Below are positions 54,377 through 64,000 of a stretch of 64,000 nucleotides of DNA, piece by piece (position 1 is the stretch's first letter; every line of letters begins with the position of its first letter). The stretch is taken from contig CAMZMU010000049.1 of NCBI GenBank assembly GCA_947311845.1, positions 2,229,368-2,293,367 on the forward strand, written 5' to 3'. Made by a program: the position numbers and the translations under genes. Origin of the DNA: Poa pratensis. Taxonomy: Eukaryota; Streptophyta; Magnoliopsida; Poales; Poaceae. A model generated the notes under the pieces. It was not told the origin of the DNA. It saw only the letters and a list, made by a program, of their open reading frames with translations, and did not search any database.

Positions 54377-54891
54377 ATGGCGCCTATGAAAAACATCACA
54401 GGTGTTGTATGCGTAGTACTAGCTCTTGCGGTCGTGTTTACCATTCTCCAATCATGCCATGCGACGGGGAGGAAAATAGGTTTCTTCCTCTCTTCATTTT
54501 ATTGTGATTTTGTTTATTACTTCCACTACAAAGGAAAGTATTTTTGTTGACAAATCACTTTCGTCATGTATTAGCCAGAATTCGCACTCTGCATACATTA
54601 GATGACGGTAGTGAGTCCACTCGCAATCTCTGCCCACATGGGCACACATTCCACCATTTGTTACCAAGTTAGCGGTACAAGAAAATCAGTTCACAATTTT
54701 ACTAACTTGGGCATGGTCACTTCTATTTGTTGTACGCAGTTATTCCAGAGAAGATTACGATGTGCATACCATCGTCAAATTGCACCATCGAAAACTGCAA
54801 AAATTACTGCAAACGCGATCGATATGACCCAGGTACAGCCACCTGCGAAAAGGGAGACGATGGTGATGGACTGTGTTGTTGGCGATATTAA
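54377..54891 (+). CDS. CRP2: small secreted cysteine-rich peptide, two exons
   Basis: Exon 1 spans 54377-54479 and exon 2 54740-54891, with a 260-bp GT-AG intron, giving 84 residues. The signal peptide ends at about residue 29 (QSCHA). The mature peptide carries Cys at 43, 49, 54, 58, 70, 80 and 81 and ends CCWRY. Charged loops (KGDDGDG and KRDRYDPG) lie between cysteines. This is the longest uninterrupted member of the three-copy family. An odd number of seven mature cysteines leaves one unpaired or used for dimerisation. No named family is recognised; defensin-like or signalling peptide roles are possible. AATAAA lies at 54964. The promoter and 5' flank are shared with CRP1 without its MITE insertions. 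Confidence 0.75.
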
Positions 54892-56774
54892 GGTCAAGTC
54901 GTTACATGTGAAGGGTGAATGGAGACTGTTTTGGCACCCATGATATAGTGGCTGTAATAATGCAATAAAGCCAAACAATAATACCTATTATTCAGAGCTA
55001 ATATAGAGTACTTGACTATCTCTGAATATTATTTACTTTATATTATTTATTATTATTATCTGTTTTCTAAATCACCAGCAAAAATATATTAGTAGACACT
55101 TAATTCGCTCCATTAATAAGTAAATTTCATATCTGGGACGACTAGTACAAAAAAAACTGGTTTTTGTAAAACAACTTCGTGAACATATAGGATGTTAACA
55201 GCTATGCGCGAACATTATTTTTGCAATATTTTGACATTTCTAAATATGTTTAAAATGTATATAAAATAAAAGGTGAATATGTACTCGAGAGTCAAAACAC
55301 CTCTCTCCACATGAGTGCAATATAACATAGTTAACGCACAAAGGAGTGGGCCGCCCAACTAGGAAGCGCAACCACAACCAAACCGAATAGTAGCAACATC
55401 ATCCACAAATAATGTGCTCGTTGCTAGTCGTACATCACACCTCGTCCAATTGCGCACAAAGGACAAATATGTAAATATATATAGAGGAAAAATTAAGTAT
55501 TAGGAAGACAATATGTACAATTTTTTACCTATCTGAACCCATCTGACCCCTCTGAGTTTAGTGTGCTAGCGAGTGTCACAGAACCCATCTGAGTTTAGTG
55601 TGTTAGCTAACATCTTGAGTCACATAAAGGAAGCGTCCGTTCCAATGCCGTCCACAAAAACAACCATACCGACAACATACCACATGTAGGTCCGACATAC
55701 TACTCAACAACCACATCCTTAGTCTTACCAGGGCACTTCCTATACCTCTTTTGAAGCCAAGAATAAGTTGTCGGTGCGTCACTGATGAGCCCCCTCATCA
55801 TGTCTAATTAGCAAACCTCTAATTGACTAACAAACAGAGCATCTTGCCATTAGAGGGTTAAACTTTGTTATATTCTGCAATGGATTCGTAGGAGGTCCTT
55901 ACTTCAGGGTGTGGGGGCGCGTGCTCCTCTAAAGTACTGGTGAAACCTTTTGATGATGGCCGCACTAACCTTGTTCAACTATTATGGTTGGACGCTTAGC
56001 AATAGGAGGTGTAATGCTTATTTGATTTCGAGTGAAGCTCGTGGAATTATTTTATTTGTTTCAACATAGAACTGCGCACTAATGAACGGCGGTGTGCATG
56101 GGTTGAGGTTCCCTTATTTTGAAAACAAAAACTGACAAATAGATTTTATCTTTTGCAATTAGAAAATTTGAATAGAACCATAACTGTAGGAGGTGTAATG
56201 CTTATTTGATTTCGAGTGATGCCTGTACAATATTTTTCACATCAACTGTACAAAATAACGTCACACGGAAAAAATAACATAACTTAGTGCTGAATAAAAC
56301 ATATGTTGCTTTTTCTCCATTGCACACACTAATCATCCAAAATTTCGCAGCTTCCAATAATCCCCAACTTTGCAAGATAACAGACGAAACACAAGAGATG
56401 CTATTGGATCTATTTAATGAACCTGCCAAAATTAAAAGGCTAGCGGCGGATCCATCGAATTTACCCAGAAACTTGGGTTTACACCGGGGCATCCAACCTG
56501 GATACCTGTGGCATATTGTTTGAGATACAGAAGATCTTCACAGCTCGACAATAATCAATTCCATGATACTCCATATGGAAAGAATTAAGGAAAAAATAAA
56601 TATTCTTGAGCTGTGACATATGTGGGAAATGATTCATTTCCTTGATTAAAAGATATGCCAATAAATTCTTCCTACTAAAGGATGTCTGCCATCTCAACCT
56701 TGTAGCATTTAAGCTCTTGTGCCAAGCACTTCAGACATACCAGGTGAGTGGCAAAATTGCAATCACGCTGCAGC
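54892..56774. other. CRP2 3' flank and neprosin B upstream region
   Basis: The region to about 55130 matches the CRP1 3' flank. The middle part has no recognisable gene; a GGAGGTGTAATGCTTATTTG word is repeated at about 56006 and 56189. From about 56480 it is homologous to the upstream region of neprosin copy A. Confidence 0.45.
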
Positions 56775-59516
56775 ATGCCACACCCACACGACGTGCGTCT
56801 TTTGGCCCTTGTAGTACTCTTTGTGGTTTCTTTGACCCAAGGAGTGGATGGAGCACCACAATACGTATGTTCTAAATCCTCATCTATGTATTTTTTATTT
56901 TTGAATTCTTTCTTCGATCTACGGACTCTTACTAGCTAGTTTAATTATTTTCATCAACTCTATATGCATGATCATGTGGTGCTAGTAAGCTTTGTGGTTT
57001 CATAGTAGTATTTCGTTGCGTTACTTAAATGGGAGTGTGTCTGTTTAGCAAATGCCAGTTTTTTTTCTGCGAATAACTGTTATTTTTTTCCACTAGTACC
57101 CTGATCGAATTTAGCCAGTAATCTGGATCACCCATATGGTCTAACAATAAGTATTTCACCGGTCTCATAATTATTGTAGTGGTTTTAGTTCAAAACCATG
57201 ACAAAAATTATAGAACAAAGGTAGTAATGTTAAAAGTTATAAAGGATAGCCATCCCTATGTCAGTCAGGATGTGAAGATCTTCTTGTGGTGACGCTTTGA
57301 GTTGATGATTGAGAAATTAATTGTCAAATGTGCTTTTTTCTGCCCATATGCGGTTGTATGCCCATGCCATGACATTTATGTACCTAATGCATCACGTCCG
57401 TTGAAAAAAAAGGCGCACGACTTATCCTAGTGACACCACTTGGGCAGGACAAGGAGGACAAAAGACCGGTTTAGACTTGGGGACGGGGACGAGTGGGTGG
57501 GGTGAGCTGGCGAAAAATAGTTGCCTCCACCATTTTATATGTGAATTGCACGTATTCATGATGTATTAGTACAATAAGATGTTTACAAAAATAAAACAGT
57601 TTTTTTATACGTACTAATGCTTATTTTATATTATAGAGGTGTCTAACTGGACATGGTGTTTCGGGTCCTATGTCTAGACGCACCCGTTATGTAAAATATT
57701 TTTCAATTCATAACTTGTGAAACAAAATTTCGGATATACACTCACATATTTATGTTCGCTCAAAAAGTTTCGTTAAAAATGACAAATTGTTGTGGCCTGG
57801 ATAAAAAAGACAAATTCATGATGTATTAGTACAATATAGGCCACAAAAATGTCATTTTTAACGAAACTTTTTGTGCGAATATAGATTATGTGGGCGTATA
57901 TAAGAAATTTTTGTATAGAATTTTTTTAACATTATAAAATGTCATTTTTGGATAGTGGATGCATCTACACTTGCCACAGATGATTTCCATGTCTAATTAA
58001 GCATTTGTCTTGTATAATAAAGACTAGTGCTTAATCAAAAACTGGTGCCTAGTGTAAGCATTGTACATACCCTAAGTCTATCCCCAAAAAATAATTAATT
58101 TGCCACAATCCTATGCAGCTAGACCACCCATATTTCTTAAGCACTCAATGATAAATGATTTACCTGCAAGCCAAAAATCACCACCCGATAAAGATTCTAT
58201 TCCTATTTACATGACAAAAATATTCAATGAGGACACATGTGTCACTTAAAACACAACCTTATCTGCTGCAGTATTGTGGATATCAATCAATTTTCCAAGG
58301 AACATATACGGGCGCTATGGCGACGATTGATGTTTATGCTTTTCCAAATTTGGAGAAGGGCAAAGAAATTGAAGCCAATATGGTGGTTGGTGACAACAAT
58401 CGCTTGACTTACGTTCAAACCGGATGGGAGGTAAATTTTGTCTCTGTTTTGCTATATTTTTAGGAACAAGTTAACACGTATAATTTTTACAGGTCAATGC
58501 TCAGAAGTACAATGATAGCAAAACACATTTCTATGTGTATTGGACAACGGTATGACACATGGATTAGTACATCATTTTTAAAATAAAGATACATATTTAG
58601 TTAATGTATTCATACAATGTGTGTTTTTTTTATGGAAGACCGATGGAAAGGATGGATGTCAAAACTTGGATTGTGATGGCTTTGTATCTGTAAATAATGC
58701 TACTATTAAGCCCGGAGATACATTGGAGCCGTCTGATGCACAAATGGATATTACATTGAAGATATTTAAGGTATCCAAAACAAAACTTGGTAGAGAAAGT
58801 AAACAAAATTCCCATAGTTCCATTCGCAGAAAATGTTTTAAAATACAAATCTTGATATCAAACATAACCACGATAGAAAAAGAATTAAAAATTGAGTACC
58901 AGGTTTAGAGGGCTTACATACGTTGCTTCAGTGTAATCTATGGTGAAATTCTCAATGTTTTTTAACCATTCCTTGAAATTATGCCGTGTCGGAAATGGTG
59001 ACAAGTTACGCGAACACAGTTTAGACATGCTTACTTATCTTTCCATCATAATCGAGTGCATGTCTCTAGTGGCAGGCATTTCATCCAAATATTTCTTATT
59101 CATCATTACTCATGTAGATGTCTTTTATTCACATTGGCACTGCAGAGAGAAGAAGATGGAGATTGGTGGTTGTACTTCGGACATGATATTAATAACCTTA
59201 GCCCCGTAGGTTATTGGCCAAATCGTCTTCTCCCTAACATGCAGACCATGAAGCCTTTGTAGCATGGAATGGGTGTGCTATATCCAAAAACGGGGGGATT
59301 AGTCCACCAATGGGCAATGGGCAGTGGCCAAGAAGCGATTCAGCGGCATCCTTCCGTAATGTTCAGCTTGTTGACACAACTGGTCGAGGATATGATCCTC
59401 TTGACGATACCCTTCATGCTTATGAGAGCGGAAAATGCTATCACATTGGTGTATTTCGTCTTCACGAACATGGAAACATGTTCTACTATGGAGGTCCAGG
59501 TGGTTGCCCTACCTAG
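56775..59516 (+). pseudogene. Neprosin-domain (DUF239) gene, copy B, frameshifted in the last exon
   Basis: Exons equivalent to copy A are 56775-56864, 58272-58430, 58493-58549, 58639-58770 and about 59146-59516. The signal peptide (VRLLALVVLFVV) and domain words (TGAMATIDVYAFPN, TGWEVN, TDGKDGCQNLDCDGF, DGDWWLYFGHD) are kept. In exon 5 a one-base loss after the LLPNM codons, compared with copy A, brings a TAG 7 codons later; the homologous C-terminus (GQWPRSDSAASFRN to CPT) lies in another frame. Translation of the unmodified gene would lose about 100 C-terminal residues. Intron 1 carries a foldback repeat. A sequencing error at one base cannot be excluded. Confidence 0.8.
57720..57915. repeat. 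Inverted repeat in intron 1 of neprosin copy B
   Basis: Arms of about 75 bp (57722-57798 and 57838-57912) are inverted relative to each other: AAAAAGTTTCGTTAAAAATG against CATTTTTAACGAAACTTTTT. The loop is about 40 bp. It is probably a MITE, with outer ends not resolved. Confidence 0.75.
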
Positions 59517-60052
59517 TTAGCTTCACTATGAATGATGATAACTCTATGCGAGCTTGTCTCAAAAGCAACCCAATAATAAATTATTTTAGTTGAATTAAAT
59601 ATTTTTTTTACTTTTCAGTATGCGTTTGTACAATTAAACCATATAATCCTTTTGATTCAAATTGGCCCTCATGTTTTCTCGTAAGAAACAAGCAACCTGA
59701 TAATGAATTGGCCCTCGTGTATGCGCGTGTAAATTATTTAGTTGAGTCTAAAATCTCAAAAACCTGATAATAAGTTGGCCCTCATTTTTCTAGTAAGGAT
59801 TAAGGAACAATCGTATGTTGGATTTGGAATGAAAGATATGGAAATAAGGAGATGGATTGGATCTCTCCAATTAAGTTTTATGTTAGTGGATTTACAAGGT
59901 GGGCAAAAGAGAAACAAGTGGTTTCTACATCAGCGTAATATATAGTCTCACGTTCATCCATTACGATGTATGGTATATAATGTCCATCTGTGATGTATGG
60001 TATAATGATAGCAATACTACAAATTAGAAATAGGTTCCCATTAAAACACAGA
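59517..60052. other. Intergenic DNA between convergent genes
   Basis: Three copies of a TTGGCCCTC word occur at about 59661, 59709 and 59776; the block 59700-59850 is an inverted homologue of 48415-48620. No gene is recognised. Confidence 0.5.
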
Positions 60053-62465
60053 CTAACTATCATCGCTGCTGGCGGCTGACACCTCTGGATCTTGTATCCT
60101 CACCAGCTCGTACTTCAACCCCTTCTTGTCGTCCATCACTTCGATGGATATTGTGGAGCCTTCGTGAGCTTCTTCGTTGAGCAGCATCTCGGAGATCACC
60201 GTCATCACATTGTTTTGCACCCACCTCTTTATGGGTCTTGCACCAAAAATCTATGGTAGGGAGTGAAATAGCCGATTATGAGAGGAAAGAGCTAGCTTTA
60301 GCATATAAATTATAATTTAAGAACATATACTTACCGGGTTGTATGATTCCGACAGAATGACCTCCAGTGCGGCATCACTTGCAGACAAAGATATGCCCTT
60401 TTCCGCAACTGTAGCAACAACGTTCTTCATTTGGATTTTTACTACCTCCTTCAGCTGATCGTGCGATAGTGGCTCAAAGATAACAATCTGATTTAGTCTA
60501 TTGAGAAGCTCCGGCTTGAAGTATTGATGTACCTACATGAATGAACAAATACTTAAGTCCATATATGCATTATCCTTCATTAAGAAATTCAATTTGTGTC
60601 AACAAACCTGTTTCATGAGAAGATCTCGTGCCTCTTTCATTGTGTTTTCACCACGTATTTGTGCAATTAGGTGCTCTGACCCTAGATTTGAGGTCATAAT
60701 GATGACGGTATTCTTGAAATCTACTTTGCGGCCTTTACCATCGGTCAACACACCGTCATCAAGGAGTTGGAGAAAAACATTCAACACAGAGACATCTGCC
60801 TTCTCCACCTCATCAAAAAGGATGACACTGTACGGACGACTTCTAACTTTCTCGGTCAATTGTCCACCGTCTTCGTAACCACAATAACTACAAGATTCAT
60901 ACAATAAGCATGCATATCAGTAAAAATAGGGATGACTAATTTAAGTATAACATGCATGATATCGCAATGGTCAAAATGTGGAAAATAAATCAAACCTCGG
61001 CGGTGCTCCGATGAGACGCAACACGGATCCAGGAGTAACATATTCCGACATGTCAAAGCGGAGCAACATGTCCTCACTGTCAAAGAGCTGTTCGGCGAGA
61101 GCTTTTGCGAGTTCTGTCTTTCCAACACCGGTCGACCCAAGAAGAGAAAAGAACCTATAGGTTGGCCGGGTCGATCGAGACCGGCCCTGGAACGTAACAC
61201 CGCCCGTGCAACCAAGCTTACGGCTTCGTTCTGACCAACGACTCGTTCATGCAATCTATCCGCTAGGCCGATTAGCCTTTTCTTTTCTTTTTGATCAAGC
61301 GTTGCCACAGGAATTCCAGTCCATAGACTCACGACCTTAAAATTAGAACATTGAGACATTCAAAAAAAATTAGAACATTGAGATTAGAAAAATGAATTAA
61401 TTTGATCGACAGATGTCATCATCAAGGAATAATGCAAACCTGTGCGACATGATTTGAGTTGACAGTTAGTGCACCTTCCTCCACGCTGGTGCAAGCTTCG
61501 TCAATGAGATCAATTGCCTTGTCAGGGAATTGACGGCCAGTGATGTAACGTCCAGCAAGACGTACGGCAGCAACGAGAGCGGCATCCTGAATTTCCAGGC
61601 CATGGTGCTGTTGGTAGATCTCCTTTAGCCCCTGAAGGATGGCAATGGTGGCCTCCTCGCTCGGCTCGCCGACGTGCACCTTCTGGAACCGCCGCTCCAG
61701 TGCAGAATCCTTCTCAACGTACCTGGCGTACTCATCCTGCGTGGTGGCGCCGACGCAGCGTATGCGGCCACGGGCCAAGGCCGGCTTGAGCATGTTGGCC
61801 GCGTCCATGCTGCCGCCCTCGCACTTGCCGGCGCCGAGAAGCATGTGCATCTCGTCGATGAAGAGGATGGTCATGCCGTCCGAGGCCTCGGCGCAGCTGA
61901 TGACGCTCTTGAGGCGCTCCTCGAACATGCCGCGGTGGGTGGTGCCCGCCACCATCTTGGCGACGTCGAGCTCCACGAAGCGCGCACCGGCGAGCTGCCT
62001 GGGGACCTTCCCTGCCTTGATGCGCTGCGCGACGCCCTCGGCGATTGCCGTCTTGCCGACGCCCGCTGCGCCGACGAGGGCGGCGCAGTTCTTGGTCCGG
62101 CGGCACAGGATGCGGATGACGCGGCCGATCTCGTCGTCGCGGCCGATGACCGGGTCGGGCTCGCCAGGCTTGGGCTTGTCGTTGTTCGAGGCCGGCGCCG
62201 GGTCCGCCGTCATGTCCCGGCCGTACGGGACGATGGTGGCGGCGTACAGGGCGTACCTGCGCACCGCCCAGAACAGGGCCGCCGCCGCACCGACGATGAT
62301 GACGCCCTTGGTGGCGCCGCTCGTCTCGTTCCACAGCTTGACAAGCGGGTCCTCGTCCGCCTGTTGCCAGGGCCAGCGCGGCAAGGTCCTCGTCCCGTAG
62401 CTACTGCCTCCGAAGCTGCTGCTCGAGCTCGAGCCGGACGATGTCATCGTCCCCGCGAAGCCCAT
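60053..62465 (-). CDS. ClpB/Hsp100-like AAA+ protein lacking N and M domains; one frameshift
   Basis: Exons read on the minus strand are 62465-61440, 61335-60996, 60887-60608, 60532-60335 and 60250-60053. NBD1 has Walker A GAAGVGKT (132-139), Walker B ILFIDE (200-205) and ERRF. NBD2 has the VVGQNEAV start, DEVEKAD Walker B, TSNLGS sensor and a C-terminal [10 protein letters not shown]. The expected double Clp N-domain is replaced by about 50 Ser-rich residues and a hydrophobic segment (54-80), and the ClpB middle coiled coil is absent. Hsp100 proteins use ATP to remodel aggregates; this shortened form (about 680 residues) is unlike a standard disaggregase. Exon 2 has lost one base inside the NBD2 P-loop, so the frame ends early as sequenced; it is a recent pseudogene or a base error. 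Confidence 0.75.
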
Positions 62466-62533
62466 TGTCGCCGGCGAAGTCGATCGACCCAGCGATGATC
62501 GTGTCGATGTGCTGCTGGACTTGATCGATCACG

Positions 62534-62540
62534 TATATAT
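62534..62540 (-). promoter_or_regulatory. TATA-like element of the ClpB-like gene
   Basis: ATATATA on the minus strand lies about 70 bp upstream of the start codon at 62465. Confidence 0.45.
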
Positions 62541-62545
62541 TAATG

Positions 62546-63079
62546 CACTACATACGTACTCGGTCCGTATACACCTTCGATTCCATATCCGACTCCGTCC
62601 GAAGTACGGTGCAGGAGCGGGACTAGAACTCATCTACGACTAACGGAAAAGCGTGGCTCGCCTCGCCGCCTACCTGACATTGTAGCACGGCCTGGCATGT
62701 GTGGAGTATATATGGTACGTCAGTGCACGCTATGATTTGAAACTTAAGGTGGCTGTTTTAAGAGTATCTTGCAAGTCAAAATATATATTTCTCACGGAAT
62801 GTCCTGAAAGCCATATCAGGGTTTATCGAAAAAGCGGCCAAGATTATGTCGCGGGCTGGCACAGAAATCAAGCGCACACCCACACTGTTAGGGCACGTTC
62901 AATGGGGAAGCATTGTCGAAGACGACGTTGTTCCGATTGGCTCCACATTGACCAATATTCAAGCGTCACGTACGCCCCGCCTCTAGCGCCCGGCGTGAAG
63001 ACACCCACTCCACCAGAGAGACGTCAAGCTGTAGGACCCAGCCCTCGATATGCCAACTGTGGAGGCAGGCCACCCACAC
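62546..63079. other. Intergenic DNA
   Basis: No gene is recognised. TTAGGGCACGTTCAATGGGG near 62889 resembles the end of a MITE family but its partner was not found. Confidence 0.35.
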
Positions 63080-63900
63080 CGCTCAGATAGAACGAACCCA
63101 ACTAACAAGTGGTCGATGATCTCCACCTCTTGGTCGCCGAAAGGGCAAGCCTACGGGCGTGGCTGGCCGCATCGAGCTCGACGGTCTACCGCGGTTTTTT
63201 AGGCCGAGCCACATGAACACCTTGCACTTGGAGGGGGCACTAGAGCCAGACCTACATAGCAAAAGCACGAAGTGTAGGAGCCGGAGGCGTCCCGAGCCCA
63301 CCTGAAGATATCTTCACATCCAGGTTTGAGCTCCACATCCACGAGGTGATCGCCAAGCTCCAGGAGCTCTGCCAAAGCTGACATTGTAAGGTCTGGCGAG
63401 AGCTCTGCAAGCCAACCCTCAGCCAGGCCTTTGCAAATACTTGTACTCTTGCCCGTGTACCACGGTACTGCCCAAAAACGATTTTGGTCGACGTTCCGGA
63501 TCTGACCATGTATAATTCTCGTCGTCGCCATGCCGCCAGAGGACCTCAGGCACCGGCCGGCCAGGGCGCGCCACCCTGTGCCGCCAGCCATCGCCCCACC
63601 ACCACCCATAGGACGCCGCCCGAGAGCACCTCTCCTGCCCACCGTCTTCGACGGGTTGGACGCCGCCACCACTGCCGGCGTCGGCAGCAGCGGCGGCTGG
63701 AGGTGCCGGACATCGGAAACCTTCTAGGGTTTGGAGGGGAGGGTCTCCGGAGCCACCCGGAAACCTTCTATGGTTTGGAGGGGAAGGGTCTCCGGAGCCG
63801 CCCGGGCCTGGCCGGAGGGAGGAGACTTGGGAGGGTTGGAGGTTCGGCTCCCTTGATCTCCCAGCTTTTGTTTCCCCAGCTTTCCAGCCCATGACATGGA
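63080..63900 (-). pseudogene. LINE ORF2 3' relic (zf-RVT region)
   Basis: Minus-strand frames contain DIFRWARDASGSYT and, in another frame, APSKCKVFMWLGLKNR, which are the conserved blocks of the zinc-binding region after plant LINE reverse transcriptases. Frames are broken. The GC-rich stretch 63500-63900 upstream contains tandem GGTTTGGAGGGGA-GGGTCTCCGGAG words and no recognisable domain. Confidence 0.6.
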
Positions 63901-64000
63901 CATTTGGTTGGCCAAGACAATGGATAATGGGGATAACTTGCATGTTGAGATAGAAAATAATTAATACATGTTAGTGAGGTTTTGCTTTATAAGAAGTATA

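Noticed and set aside
61639..62498. Plus-strand frames of 253 and 274 residues
   Set aside because: They lie exactly antisense to the first exon of the ClpB-like gene, whose frame shows clear AAA+ motifs; they are shadows.

Overview
The window looks like nuclear DNA of a Triticeae-type grass (wheat, Aegilops, barley or a close relative). The evidence is the very GC-rich first exons with ordinary GT-AG introns, many Stowaway, Harbinger and hAT miniature elements, Helitrons, a Tat-lineage Ty3/gypsy element with an antisense ORF, and grass-type gene families. No plasmid, phage, CRISPR, rRNA or tRNA signal was seen. All calls come from reading the sequence; no database search was possible.

Layout. 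0.5-1.2 kb: a one-exon membrane-anchored LEA_2/NHL-like gene next to CACTA-like subterminal repeats. 1.9-3.7 kb: an LTR and leader fragment of a Tat-type retroelement. 3.8-13.1 kb: three copies of a gamma-glutamylcyclotransferase-like (AIG2-like) gene, only the middle one intact, interleaved with a truncated cysteine protease copy, a Harbinger MITE, a Helitron and a hAT MITE. 14.0-15.1 kb: an intact papain-like cysteine protease. 15.9-18.0 kb: an eight-exon BCCIP homologue. 18.4-24.7 kb: two members of a family of small secreted cysteine-rich peptides (CRP1 and the broken CRP3), decorated by MITEs, a LINE relic and a poly-A retroposon. 24.8-35.7 kb: a nested insertion, with a young 10.2-kb Tat element inside a retroposon inside the 3' flank of CRP3. 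36.7-37.2 kb: a BCCIP 3'-end pseudogene. 38.2-41.3 kb: a five-exon gene fusing an RNA-recognition motif to the C-terminal half of a class II DnaJ co-chaperone. 42.5-45.0 and 56.8-59.5 kb: a duplicated pair of neprosin-domain (DUF239) secreted proteins, the second frameshifted. 46.2-52.9 kb: retroposons, a second Helitron and a DUF295 relic. 54.4-54.9 kb: CRP2, the best copy of the peptide family. 60.1-62.5 kb: an unusual ClpB/Hsp100-like gene lacking the N and middle domains, with a frameshift in its second P-loop. The right edge is a LINE relic.

The region has evolved by repeated local duplication (GGCT x3, cysteine protease x2, BCCIP x2, CRP x3, neprosin x2, Clp fragments x3) followed by decay and insertions. 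Paralogous copies give natural empty sites for several transposons. The most unusual candidates are the RRM-DnaJ_C fusion with an internal tandem exon duplication, the seven-cysteine secreted peptide family, and the stripped-down, possibly membrane-anchored Hsp100-like gene.
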